Origin: VRUE01 sp047519745
Lineage (GTDB): Bacteria; Actinomycetota; Thermoleophilia; Solirubrobacterales; 70-9
Direction of reading: 5' to 3'
Length of the DNA stretch: 64,000 bases
Assembly: GCA_047519745.1 (NCBI GenBank)
Contig: JAPVSJ010000028.1
Span: 1-64,000, forward strand
The notes under the pieces are model-generated. The model searched no databases, had not been told where the DNA came from, and saw nothing but the letters and a program-made list of their open reading frames with translations. Shown here in pieces: positions 40,231 through 48,958 of the stretch (position 1 is the first letter of the stretch; each line of letters begins with the position of its first letter). Position numbers and translations under genes: made by a program.

Positions 40231-41573
40231 CGCTGCCCCCCGGTTCGCGGATGCCCAGCGCCCTGCAGGCGCTGGGCTGGGCGCGGCGGCCCTATCCCTT
40301 CATGAAGCGCTGCCAGGAGCGCTACGGGGACACCTTCACGCTGCGCATCCTGCACTCGGGCACGTGGGTCTTCCTCTGCGACCCCGAGGACGTCAAACGG
40401 GTCTTCACCGCCCCGGCGGGCAGCCTCGGCGTCGCGCTCGCCAACCCGCTGCTGCTGCCGGTGCTGGGGCCGCGCTCGGTGATGCTGCTGGAGGAACCCG
40501 AGCACATGATCCGCCGCCGCCTGATGCTGCCGCCATTCCACGGCAAGCGCATGGGCGCCGACGCCGAGATGATGGCCGAGGTGACGCGCAGCCGCGTGCG
40601 CAGCTGGCCGGCCGGCGAGCCGTTCGAGCTCTGGCCACACATGCAGGCGATCACCCAGGAGGTGATCATGCGCTCGGTATTCGGGCCCGACGAGGAGGGC
40701 CGGCTCGGGCACCTGCGTGAGCTGTTGCACCGGCTGACGGCGGCGCTCAACGAGCCGAGGCGGCTCAGCATGGCGGCGGCGCTGGGGCCAAAGTGGCTCG
40801 CCCGCAGCGGCGGCTTCCGCGCCGCGATGGCGCCGGTCGAAGCGGCGCTGCTCGAGGAGGTCGACAGGCGCCGGCGGGCGGGCGAGAGCAGCCCGCAGGA
40901 CATCGTCTCGATCCTGATCGAGGCGCGTTATGAGGACGGCTCGCCGCTCGGCGACGAGGAGATGCGCGACGAACTGATGACGCTGCTCACCGACGGCCCG
41001 ACCTCCTCCTCGCTGGCCTGGGTATTCGAGCGCCTGCTGCGCCACCCGGAAAAGCTGAAGAGGTTGCAGGAGGAGGTCGTCGCCGGCGAGGAGACCGCCT
41101 ACATGGACGCGGTGGTGCAGGAGACGCTGCGGCTCTGCCCGCCGGTGCCGGTCGTCGTCCGCCGCCTGCTGGAGCCGATGGAGCTGGGCGGCTACGAGTT
41201 GCCCGCCGGCACCGTCGTCGCCCCCTGCGTCTACCTGATCCACCGCAACGAGGAGATCTACCCCAACCCGCGCCACTTCCTGCCCGAGCGCTTCCTCGGC
41301 CAGGCGCCCGGCACCTACACCTGGATCCCGTTCGGCGGCGGCACGCGGCGCTGCCTCGCCGCCAGCTACGCCGAACTGGAGATGAAGCGGGTGCTGCGCA
41401 CCGTCCTGAGCGAGGTCGAGCTGCGCCCCGCCGACGCCGACTCCGAGCGGGCGCGGCGCAGCGCGATCTCCTTCAGCCCCGACAAGCGCGGCCGCGTCGT
41501 CGCCGAGCCGCGCACTCCTGTCCCCGTCCCCAGCCCGGCCGAGCCATGGCAGCCGAGTCCGATCTACTCGTAG
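40227..41573 (+). CDS. Cytochrome P450
   Basis: 448 residues, no membrane anchor. The haem-binding loop PFGGGTRRCLA carries Cys376. The K-helix ExxR is in QETLRL, and the PERF motif is seen as LPERFLG. The I-helix reads LLTDGPTSSSLAW where most P450s have an (A/G)Gx(E/D)T motif, so the acidic residue used for proton delivery is missing and the helix appears two residues shorter. That could mean unusual oxygen activation or a peroxide-type or non-hydroxylating reaction. ATGA overlap with the chorismate mutase and 28-bp overlap with the N-hydroxylase gene. Confidence 0.92.
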   Translation: MTLPPGSRMPSALQALGWARRPYPFMKRCQERYGDTFTLRILHSGTWVFLCDPEDVKRVFTAPAGSLGVALANPLLLPVLGPRSVMLLEEPEHMIRRRLMLPPFHGKRMGADAEMMAEVTRSRVRSWPAGEPFELWPHMQAITQEVIMRSVFGPDEEGRLGHLRELLHRLTAALNEPRRLSMAAALGPKWLARSGGFRAAMAPVEAALLEEVDRRRRAGESSPQDIVSILIEARYEDGSPLGDEEMRDELMTLLTDGPTSSSLAWVFERLLRHPEKLKRLQEEVVAGEETAYMDAVVQETLRLCPPVPVVVRRLLEPMELGGYELPAGTVVAPCVYLIHRNEEIYPNPRHFLPERFLGQAPGTYTWIPFGGGTRRCLAASYAELEMKRVLRTVLSEVELRPADADSERARRSAISFSPDKRGRVVAEPRTPVPVPSPAEPWQPSPIYS

Positions 41574-42874
41574 TCGGCGCCGGCGCCAAGGCGGCGGGCA
41601 TCGCCGTCAAGGTCCATGCGTTCAACTCGCTCGGCCTCGGGCCGGTCTCGTTGAAGATCGTCGAGGGGACCGAGGTCGCCGCCTCGTGGAAGGGGCGCAA
41701 CGGGATGACCTCGGGCGAGGAGCCGCTGGCGGTGACGCCGATCAAGGACGTCGGCTTCCCCTACCAGAGCTTTCGTGAGTTCGGCGAGGCGGGCGAGGCG
41801 ATCGACGAGCAGGCGATGGGATTCTCCTGGCAGCGCTACATGGTGTCCAGGCGGCGCTACGCGCGCTGGATCGACGCCGGCTCGCCGCAGGTGCGCCATC
41901 GCGACTACGGCGAGTACCTGACCTGGGTCCTCTCGCGGGCGACCGAGGGCGTCAGCCACGTCGAGGGCCGGGTCACCCGGGTCTCGCTGGACGGCGGCGA
42001 GCGCTGGGCGGTCGAGGTCGAGGCGGCGGACGGGACCACCCACCACACGGCGGCGGCGCTGGTCCTGACCGGCCCCGGCGTCCACCGGGCGTTCCCGCAC
42101 GAGCCGGACATCGCCTCGCGGGTCTTCCACTGCGACAGCCGCCGTGAGGAGTTCGCCAAGCTGCCGGAGGAGAGCGCCTGCGACGTCGCGATCGTCGGCG
42201 GCGGCGAGAGCGCGCTGAGCTGCATGATGTTCCTGCGCGGCTTCCGCCCCCGCTCCCACTTCACGATCTACACGCCGATGCTGCCGATGAGCCGCGGCGA
42301 GAGCTTCCTCGAGAACCGCGTCTTCTCCAACCCCGACGAGGTCGGCTGGAGCGACCTCGACCAGACGACGCGGCGCGACTTCGTCAAGCACTCCGACCGC
42401 GGCGTCTTCGACCCACCGAGCCTGGCAGCGGTCGCCTACGACGACCGCTGCCGCTTCGTCACCGGCCGCATCACCGACGTCGCCGTGGCGCGCGGCGGCG
42501 AGGGGGTGCGCCTCCGCCACGAGTCGCACGAGGGCGTGGCGGGGCCCGAGCACGACTACGTGGTGAACTGCACCGGCTTCGACCTGCTGCGCCAGCTGAG
42601 CGACCTGTTTGCGGCGGAGACGCGGGCTGAGATCGAGAGCCGGACCGGGCAGATCTGGGAGATGCCGGCGGGGACCGAGGTGCCGATCGGCCGCCACCTC
42701 GAACTGCGCGGGATGGAGCCGCGGCTGCAGATCCCCGGCCTGGCCGGGCTGAGCCAGGGACCGGGCTTCGCCAACCTCGGCGCCCTCGGGCTGCTCTCCA
42801 ACCGCGTGCTGCAACCACTGCTCGAGGCGCGGAAGCCATCGTCTGTAACCGCTCACGTCTCTATAAATACTTGA
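41546..42874 (+). CDS. MbtG-type flavin-dependent N-hydroxylase
   Basis: 442 residues strongly reminiscent of the mycobactin lysine N-oxygenase MbtG: FAD motif VVGAGAKAAGIAVK near residue 9, KDVGFPY near 67, NADPH motif IVGGGESA, RGESFLENRVFS, SDRGVF and the ending LAGLSQGPGFANLGALGLLSNRV. These enzymes hydroxylate a primary amine, classically a lysine side chain. Here there is no NRPS or siderophore transport gene, and the likely substrate is an amine or arylamine of this pathway. Last gene of the operon; its stop overlaps the promoter of the next gene. Confidence 0.88.
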   Translation: MAAESDLLVVGAGAKAAGIAVKVHAFNSLGLGPVSLKIVEGTEVAASWKGRNGMTSGEEPLAVTPIKDVGFPYQSFREFGEAGEAIDEQAMGFSWQRYMVSRRRYARWIDAGSPQVRHRDYGEYLTWVLSRATEGVSHVEGRVTRVSLDGGERWAVEVEAADGTTHHTAAALVLTGPGVHRAFPHEPDIASRVFHCDSRREEFAKLPEESACDVAIVGGGESALSCMMFLRGFRPRSHFTIYTPMLPMSRGESFLENRVFSNPDEVGWSDLDQTTRRDFVKHSDRGVFDPPSLAAVAYDDRCRFVTGRITDVAVARGGEGVRLRHESHEGVAGPEHDYVVNCTGFDLLRQLSDLFAAETRAEIESRTGQIWEMPAGTEVPIGRHLELRGMEPRLQIPGLAGLSQGPGFANLGALGLLSNRVLQPLLEARKPSSVTAHVSINT

Positions 42875-42899
42875 CAGAATTTTATTCATCGAATAGGGT
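42871..42899 (+). promoter_or_regulatory. Sigma70-type promoter, probably leaderless transcript
   Basis: TTGACA (42871-42876), a 17-bp spacer and TAGGGT (42894-42899). A start site 7 bases further on would fall exactly at the ATG at 42906, implying a leaderless mRNA. Between the hexamers lies TATTC-ATC-GAATA, a small inverted repeat that could be an operator. The region is far more AT-rich than its surroundings. Confidence 0.6.
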
Positions 42900-42905
42900 C
42901 GCGCG

Positions 42906-44456
42906 ATGATGGTTGGAACCGGCGGGCGGGGGTACGGCGGGGGCGTGGCGGCTCTGGTCGCCATGCTCCTGGCGGCTGTGCTGGTCGCGGGCTGCGGCGG
43001 CGGTGGCTCCTCCTCCGGCGAAGAAGTGAGCTGGAACGGCACCGGCTACCCCAACGGCGACGCCGCCAACACGCGCAACATGGGCGGCTCGATCAAAGCG
43101 TCGACGGTGAACCAGCTCGAAGTCGCCTGGCAGAATCCGATCGAAGCCGAAAGCGCCTTCGGCAGCTACGCCTCCTCGCCAATCGTCAGCAAAGGCGTCA
43201 TCTACTCGCAGGACCTCGCCTCCAACGTGCAGGCGATCGAAGCGAGCAGCGGCGACGTCCTGTGGACGAAAAAATACGAACTGCCCGACCACGGGCCCAA
43301 CGGCGTCGTCGTCCAGGGCGGCATGGTCTTCGGGGCGACGCCGACCTCGGCCTTCGCGCTCGACCAGGAAACCGGCAAGCAGGTCTGGACGGTGCCGCTG
43401 ATCCGCAACGAACAGGAGGGCATCGACATGGCCCCCGGCTACCACGACGGCATCGTCTACGTCTCGACGGTGCCGGTCAACGTGGGCGAATTCTACGGCG
43501 CCGGCGGGGTCGGGGTCCTCTGGGCGCTCGACGCCAAGACCGGCAAGAAACTGTGGCACTTCGACACCGTGCCCAAAGACCTCTGGGGCAAACCGGAAGT
43601 CAACTCGGGGGGCGGCCTCTGGTACACGCCGGCCTTCGACGAAAAGGGCTCGATGTACTTCGGCGTCGGCAACCCGGCGCCCTTCCCCGGCACGCCGACC
43701 GAACCGTGGGGATCGAGCCGGCCCGGCCCCAACCTCTACAGCGACTCCCTGGTAAAGCTCAACGCGAAGACGGGCAAGCTCGAGTGGTACTACCAGCAGA
43801 CCCCGCACGCGCTCGCCGACTGGGACTTCCAGAACCCGCCGATCCTCGCCAAGGCGGGCGGCAAGGAACTGGTCGTCGGGGCGGGCAAGTCGGGTTGGGT
43901 CGTCGCCCTCGACGCCAAGACCGGCAAACCGGTCTGGAGGCGCTCGGTCGGCAAACACAACGGCCACGACGACGACGGCCTGCTGGCGATGCGCGGCGAA
44001 ACCTCGAAGCTGAGCACGCCCGAGACGATCTACCCGGGCTCGCTGGGCGGCGTGATCTCGCCGATGTCCACCGACGGCAAGAGCGTCTTCGTGCCGGTCG
44101 ACAACAGCCCGCTGGAAATCACCACCCAGACCGAAAAGGGCGAACCGGGGCCACTGAACGGCGAACTCGTCGCGCTCAACCTGAAGAACGGCGCGCTCGA
44201 GTGGAAGCACGAATTCCCCAACGCCCCCGCCTTCGGCTTCACCACGGTCGCCAACGACCTCGTCTTCTCAACCACCTCCGACGGCAACGTGCAGGCCTTC
44301 AACACGAGCAGCGGCCAGGTCGTCTGGCAGGAAACCCTCCCCTCCGGCACCAATGCGGGAGTGACGATCGCCGGCGACATGATGATCGCCCCGGCCGGCC
44401 TCGCCGCCGCCGAAGGCCAGACGCCGCAGCTCGTCGCCTTCCGCCTCGGCGGCTGA
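42906..44456 (+). CDS. PQQ-type beta-propeller lipoprotein (quinoprotein dehydrogenase-like)
   Basis: 516 residues with a lipoprotein signal (VLVAGC) and Gly/Ser linker. About eight blade repeats follow, with the tryptophan-docking pattern AIEASSGDVLWTKKY, ALDQETGKQVWTVP and AKTGKLEWYYQ as in PQQ alcohol/glucose dehydrogenases and BamB. The stretch HALADWDFQNPPIL resembles the PQQ alcohol dehydrogenase active-site region. PQQ binding is likely but a purely structural role is possible. Glu is encoded by GAA in 22 of 26 cases, in contrast to GAG in flanking genes. Probably translated from a leaderless mRNA. Confidence 0.85.
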   Translation: MMVGTGGRGYGGGVAALVAMLLAAVLVAGCGGGGSSSGEEVSWNGTGYPNGDAANTRNMGGSIKASTVNQLEVAWQNPIEAESAFGSYASSPIVSKGVIYSQDLASNVQAIEASSGDVLWTKKYELPDHGPNGVVVQGGMVFGATPTSAFALDQETGKQVWTVPLIRNEQEGIDMAPGYHDGIVYVSTVPVNVGEFYGAGGVGVLWALDAKTGKKLWHFDTVPKDLWGKPEVNSGGGLWYTPAFDEKGSMYFGVGNPAPFPGTPTEPWGSSRPGPNLYSDSLVKLNAKTGKLEWYYQQTPHALADWDFQNPPILAKAGGKELVVGAGKSGWVVALDAKTGKPVWRRSVGKHNGHDDDGLLAMRGETSKLSTPETIYPGSLGGVISPMSTDGKSVFVPVDNSPLEITTQTEKGEPGPLNGELVALNLKNGALEWKHEFPNAPAFGFTTVANDLVFSTTSDGNVQAFNTSSGQVVWQETLPSGTNAGVTIAGDMMIAPAGLAAAEGQTPQLVAFRLGG

Positions 44457-44460
44457 GGCG

Positions 44461-45582
44461 CTAGGAAACGGCGAGCTCGCCGATGAAAGGCGTCAGGTAG
44501 CGACTGACGATCTTTCCCTGCTCGGCGCCGTCCCAGGGCGGCTCGGCGGTCGCGCTCGACGTTTCGCCGTGCCCGCCCGGCAGGTAACCGGACAGGTAGA
44601 GCGGCTTCGCGCCGGTCCAGAGGACGCCGCGCAAGACCGGGTCGAAGGGCTGGGCCGCTATCTCGCAGCCGATGTCGGCGGCGATCGCTTCGGCCGCGGC
44701 GTCGGCCTGCTGGGTGGCGATGCCCCCCTGCTTGACCGGGAAGCCGGTCACGTCACCGGCGGCGTAGACGTCTTGCATTCCACGCACCCGGCCGTGGTGG
44801 TCGACGGGGACGAAGCCGGCAAGGTCGTGTGGAACGCCGCCGATTCTCCGCCCTTCCATGCGGGGCAAGCTGAGCGCTGCATCGGCCTCGACAGTGGCTT
44901 GCGGCGACACCGAGAGACGGCCCTCCGCGAAGTCGATCGGCGTGACGCCGGCGACGACCTCGATTCCACGCTCGGCCAGCAGCTCGCTGACGCGCTCGCT
45001 CGCGGCGCGTCCGAAGAGGTGCAACGGTGCATCCTCGGGAGTGACGACTACGAGGCTCACGTCATCGATTCCATGCTTGGACAGCTCGCTCGCGGCGAGC
45101 AGCGCCAACTCGTACACCGGCAGCGCCCAGGTGCTGCCACCGGGCATCGTGAACGCGATCCGCCGCAACCTGCGCTCGCGCAGATCGTGCACCACGTCCT
45201 GAACCCGGCCGTCGTCGGCGATGCCCCAGAAGGTCACGGCGCCGGGAACCCCGGCCAGGAGCCGCGCCCCGCAGGCGACGATCAGGTGGTCGTAGGCGAT
45301 CTCTTCGCGATCGTGGGTGTGGGCCCGCCTCGCCTCGCCGTCGACCGCGCCGATCGTCGCGTGGTGGAAGGCGGCGCCACAGCGCTCGGCGAGCTCCGCC
45401 AGGTCGTAGCGCATCGGGCGCGAGGCGCCATAGGGCTCAGCCACGGCGAAGGGGCGGTAGACGAAGTCTTCGCGGGGCGAGTACATCGCCACCTCGACGC
45501 GGTCCCCGGCCAGCTCGTGCAGTGCGACCGCGGCCTCGAGCGCGGCGACGCCGCCTCCCGCGATCAGGACCCGTGCGCCCAT
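44461..45582 (-). CDS. FAD-dependent pyridine-nucleotide-disulfide oxidoreductase (SQR/NDH-2-like)
   Basis: 373 residues with an N-terminal FAD motif VLIAGGGVAALEAAVAL, a second dinucleotide region around IAFTMPGGSTWALPVYELAL and the FAD-closing motif VYAAGDVTGFPVKQGG. Related to sulfide:quinone oxidoreductases and type II NADH dehydrogenases, but I see no conserved SQR cysteine pair, so sulfide oxidation is not supported. Divergent from the universal stress protein gene, sharing a regulatory region with long inverted arms (45658-45734). Confidence 0.85.
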   Translation of the reverse strand: MGARVLIAGGGVAALEAAVALHELAGDRVEVAMYSPREDFVYRPFAVAEPYGASRPMRYDLAELAERCGAAFHHATIGAVDGEARRAHTHDREEIAYDHLIVACGARLLAGVPGAVTFWGIADDGRVQDVVHDLRERRLRRIAFTMPGGSTWALPVYELALLAASELSKHGIDDVSLVVVTPEDAPLHLFGRAASERVSELLAERGIEVVAGVTPIDFAEGRLSVSPQATVEADAALSLPRMEGRRIGGVPHDLAGFVPVDHHGRVRGMQDVYAAGDVTGFPVKQGGIATQQADAAAEAIAADIGCEIAAQPFDPVLRGVLWTGAKPLYLSGYLPGGHGETSSATAEPPWDGAEQGKIVSRYLTPFIGELAVS

Positions 45583-45657
45583 CGCCCCTTCCGCCGGCTG
45601 TCGAGATTTCCCTTGCTGCTCACCACGCGCCAGAGTCTTCAGGGTGGAGTGGCAGCG

Positions 45658-45734
45658 GTCATCCGGGAAGTTCCCCCTTCTGCGTGCGGTCTTTTACCGA
45701 TGCCGCCGGGACACTGCGGTGTTTCCCGGATGAC
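45658..45734. promoter_or_regulatory. Paired 12-bp inverted arms in a divergent promoter region
   Basis: GTCATCCGGGAA at 45658-45669 and its exact reverse complement TTCCCGGATGAC at 45723-45734 are 53 bp apart. They lie between the divergent flavoprotein and stress-protein genes, one arm nearer each. This looks like two oppositely oriented binding sites for one regulator, possibly with looping. It does not match the mycobacterial DosR box. Confidence 0.55.
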
Positions 45735-45791
45735 GGACCGGTGATCCGAACGTAGATTCAAGCCACGGTAACCGGACGAGAAGGAGGCTCG

Positions 45792-46655
45792 ATGGCACAC
45801 CAGGGCATGCGCCTGCTGGTCGCGCATGACGGCCGCGACGGTGGCCGCGACGCGCTGGAGCTTGCCCAGGTCCTTGCCGCGCCGGATCCGGACGCGAGCG
45901 CGCTCGTGGTCAACGTCTCGGTCACCGGGCCGCTGCCGATGGAGTACGCGCTGCTGAGCGCCGAGGAAACGACCGACGTCGAGCCGTTGTTCGAGCAGGC
46001 GCGGGAGGTGCTCGCCGGCATGGCGGTCGAGACCCGCGCCTACATCGGCGGCTCACCGGCGGGGATTCTCACCACGCTCGCCGAAGGCGAGGACTTCGAC
46101 ACGATCGTCGTCGGCTCGCCCCACCGCGGCGCCTTCGGCCGGATCCTGCTCGGCAGCGTCGCGAAGAGCCTGCTCGACGGCGCGCCGACGGACGTCGCCG
46201 TGGCGCCGAAAGGCTACGCGGAGGCCCGGCACGAGTCGCTCCGTGACATCGCCGTCGGCTACGACGGCGCCCCAGAAGCCAAGCTCGCCCTGCGCCGGGC
46301 CGAAGCGCTGGCGAAGCGCTCCAGCGCCAGGCTCAAGCTGTTTACCGTGGTCAAGCCGCCGGTCGCGGCTCCGGTGATGGTGCCCGGGGCATACGCGCCG
46401 GAGTCTCCCCCGGAGCCGGACAAGGTCGTCCTCGAGGGCGTCAACTCGGTCGATTCCACGCTCGCTGCCGAGCCGGTCCGCCTCGACGGCGATCCGGCGA
46501 GACAGCTGATCAGGGCCTGCGAAGAGAACCCGGTCGACCTGCTGGTCCTCGGTTCTCGCGGCTACGGGCCGCTGGCCCGGGCCCTGCTCGGCTCGGTGTC
46601 CAGGAAGATCGTTCAGGACGCCCCCTGTCCCGTGCTCACGGTTCGCCGTCCATGA
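45792..46655 (+). CDS. Universal stress protein with two UspA domains
   Basis: 287 residues. Each UspA domain has a nucleotide-binding G-2x-G-9x-G motif: GSPHRGAFGRILLGSVAKSLL in the first and GSRGYGPLARALLGSVSRKIV in the second. Tandem Usp proteins are hallmark members of actinobacterial hypoxia/dormancy regulons. GAAGGAGG precedes the ATG. The stop overlaps the PEP synthase start. Confidence 0.92.
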   Translation: MAHQGMRLLVAHDGRDGGRDALELAQVLAAPDPDASALVVNVSVTGPLPMEYALLSAEETTDVEPLFEQAREVLAGMAVETRAYIGGSPAGILTTLAEGEDFDTIVVGSPHRGAFGRILLGSVAKSLLDGAPTDVAVAPKGYAEARHESLRDIAVGYDGAPEAKLALRRAEALAKRSSARLKLFTVVKPPVAAPVMVPGAYAPESPPEPDKVVLEGVNSVDSTLAAEPVRLDGDPARQLIRACEENPVDLLVLGSRGYGPLARALLGSVSRKIVQDAPCPVLTVRRP

Positions 46656-48958
46656 GCGGCGCAATCGCACCCGAGGGCGCGGTGCTCGGCTTCGCCGAGC
46701 TGCGCCGGGCCGACGTCGACCGCGTCGGCGGCAAGGGCGCAAACCTCGGTGAGCTGACCGCCGCCGGGCTGCCGGTCCCCCCCGGCTTCGTCGTCAGCGC
46801 CTCCGCCTACGCGGCGTTCTGCGACGGCAGCGGGCTGCGCGCGCGGATCGCCGAGCGGCTGGCCGGCGTCGACGTCGAGGACACGGCGGGGCTCGACCGC
46901 GCGGCGGCCGAGATCCGCTCGACGATCGAGACCGAGCCCCTGCCCGGGTGGCTCGAAGACGCGGTCCGCGCCGCCTACGACGACCTCGGAGCAGGCGATG
47001 CGGAGCCGGCCGTGGCGGTCCGTTCCTCGGCCACCGCCGAGGACACCGCATCCGCGTCCTTCGCCGGGATGAACGAGACCTTGCTCAACGTGCGCGGATC
47101 CGCCGCCGTGCTGGACGCCGTGCGGCGCTGCTGGTCCTCGCTCTTCGGGGCGCGCACCGTCTACTACCGGGCACAGAAAGGCTTTGCCCAGGCCGAGATG
47201 GACATCGCCGTCGTCGTCCAGCGCCAGATCGAGTCGACCCGGGCGGGGGTGATGTTCACGATCGACCCCGCCACCGGGGCGCGCGACCGGCTCGTCATCG
47301 AGGGCGCCTTCGGCCTCGGCGAGTCGGTCGTCTCCGGCTCGGTCTCCCCCGATCGCTACGTCGTCGGCAAGGACGGCCTTCAGATCGAGACGCGTGAAAT
47401 CCGCCGCAAGGAGATCGAGATCGTCGCGGCGGGCGACGCCGGCACGCTGACCCGCGAGCTGGGGCCCGGCGAGGCCGGGAGACCCGTGCTGAGCGACGAG
47501 GAGGCACGGCAGGTCGCCGCGATCGGGGTCCAGATCGAGAGCCACTACGGCTCGCCGCAGGACACCGAGTGGGCGATCGACTCGACCGGGAAGATCTGGG
47601 TCCTGCAGGCACGGCCGGTGACCAGCACCGGGACCGAGAATCGGTCCGCCGGAGCCGATGCCGGCAGGGAGCTGGTCCGGGGACTGGGCGCCGCACCGGG
47701 CGCCGCCGCCGGAGCGGTGCGGGTCGTCGTCTCGCGCGAGGACGCGGCGAAGCTGAGCGACGGCGAGGTCCTCGTCACCCACATGACCACGCCCGACTGG
47801 GTGCCGCTGATGCGCAGGGCCGCCGCGATCGTCACCGACTCCGGCGGGATGACCTGCCACGCGGCGATCGTCTCGCGCGAGCTCGGCATCCCCTGCGTTG
47901 TCGGGACCTCCAACGCGACGACCGCGCTGCACGACGGCGAGCTGGTCACCGTCGACGCGGGCAGCGGCGTGGTGAGCGAGGGGGCGACGACGGTGACGGA
48001 GCCGGCGGTCGCGGAGGCGGCCCCCCAGTCGCCTCGGCAGCCGCTGCGGACGAAGCTCCTGATCAACCTCTCCGAGCCCTCCCAGCTCGAGCGCGTGAGC
48101 GAGCTCGACGTCGACGGGGTAGGCCTGCTGCGCGCTGAGCTGATGGTGGTCGAGGCGCTCGACGGCGAGCACCCGCGGGCGCTGCTGGAGCGCGGCGAGG
48201 GCGAGCTCTTCGTACAGCGCATGGCCGACTCGCTGACCCGCTTCGCGGCCGCCTTCTCGCCCCGGCCGATCACCTACCGGACGATCGACTTCCGCAGCAA
48301 CGAGTTCCGCGGCCTGCGTGGCGGCGAGCGCTTCGAGCCCGAGGAGGCCAACCCGATGATCGGCTACCGCGGCGCCCTGCGCTACACCCACGAGCCCGAC
48401 CTGCTCGAGCTCGAGCTGGCGGCGATCGAGCGCGTCTGGGCCGGCGGCTACACGAACTTCCACCTGATGCTGCCCTTCGTACGCACCCCGGGCGAAGTCG
48501 CCTTCTGCCGCGACCTGATCGAGCGGATCGGCTTGCTCGGGCGACCGGACTTCGAGCTGTGGGTGATGGCGGAGGTTCCCTCGGTCCTCTTCCACCTGCC
48601 CCGCTATGCGAAGCTCGGCGTCGCCGGCATCTCGATCGGGTCCAACGACCTGACCCAGCTCGTGCTCGGCGCCGACCGGGACTCCGAGCTCGTCGCCGAG
48701 GTCTTCGACGAGCGCGACCCCGCGGTCACCGAGTTCATCGAGCGCCTGCTCAACGGGGCACGCGAGCTCGGCCTGAAGACCTCGATCTGCGGCCAGGCGC
48801 CTTCGGTCTACCCTGAGTACGCCGAGCTGCTGGTCGGTTGCGGCATCGAGGCGATCTCGGTCAACATCGACGCGGTCGAGCGGGCGCGCGCGCTGATCGC
48901 CGAGGCGGAGGCGAAGCACCCGCTCGAGCAAGCCCCCAGGAAGGAGATTGAAAGATGA
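46652..48958 (+). CDS. ppsA: Phosphoenolpyruvate synthase
   Basis: 768 residues in the order ATP-binding domain (about 1-330), phosphohistidine swivelling domain with His403 in GGMTCHAAIVS, and PEP/pyruvate TIM barrel (about 450-768) with the catalytic Cys in SICGQ near the end. Makes PEP from pyruvate and ATP for gluconeogenesis. Being coupled to a stress protein and an alcohol dehydrogenase suggests a role in stress or low-oxygen metabolism. A pyruvate,phosphate dikinase would be longer, near 870 residues. Confidence 0.92.
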   Translation: MSGAIAPEGAVLGFAELRRADVDRVGGKGANLGELTAAGLPVPPGFVVSASAYAAFCDGSGLRARIAERLAGVDVEDTAGLDRAAAEIRSTIETEPLPGWLEDAVRAAYDDLGAGDAEPAVAVRSSATAEDTASASFAGMNETLLNVRGSAAVLDAVRRCWSSLFGARTVYYRAQKGFAQAEMDIAVVVQRQIESTRAGVMFTIDPATGARDRLVIEGAFGLGESVVSGSVSPDRYVVGKDGLQIETREIRRKEIEIVAAGDAGTLTRELGPGEAGRPVLSDEEARQVAAIGVQIESHYGSPQDTEWAIDSTGKIWVLQARPVTSTGTENRSAGADAGRELVRGLGAAPGAAAGAVRVVVSREDAAKLSDGEVLVTHMTTPDWVPLMRRAAAIVTDSGGMTCHAAIVSRELGIPCVVGTSNATTALHDGELVTVDAGSGVVSEGATTVTEPAVAEAAPQSPRQPLRTKLLINLSEPSQLERVSELDVDGVGLLRAELMVVEALDGEHPRALLERGEGELFVQRMADSLTRFAAAFSPRPITYRTIDFRSNEFRGLRGGERFEPEEANPMIGYRGALRYTHEPDLLELELAAIERVWAGGYTNFHLMLPFVRTPGEVAFCRDLIERIGLLGRPDFELWVMAEVPSVLFHLPRYAKLGVAGISIGSNDLTQLVLGADRDSELVAEVFDERDPAVTEFIERLLNGARELGLKTSICGQAPSVYPEYAELLVGCGIEAISVNIDAVERARALIAEAEAKHPLEQAPRKEIER

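Noticed and set aside
34592..42874. The tRNA-led cluster as an integrative element using the tRNA 3' end as attachment site
   Set aside because: I looked for a second copy of the tRNA 3' sequence near the far end of the operon and found none. There is no integrase in the window.
44461..45582. Sulfide:quinone oxidoreductase function for the flavoprotein
   Set aside because: The overall fold fits, but the redox-active cysteines expected of SQR are not evident.
45658..45734. A DosR-box (TTSGGGACTWWAGTCCCSAA type) in front of the universal stress protein gene
   Set aside because: The sequence contains GGGAC and GGGAA pieces but no arrangement matching the DosR palindrome. The 12-bp inverted arms are a different motif.
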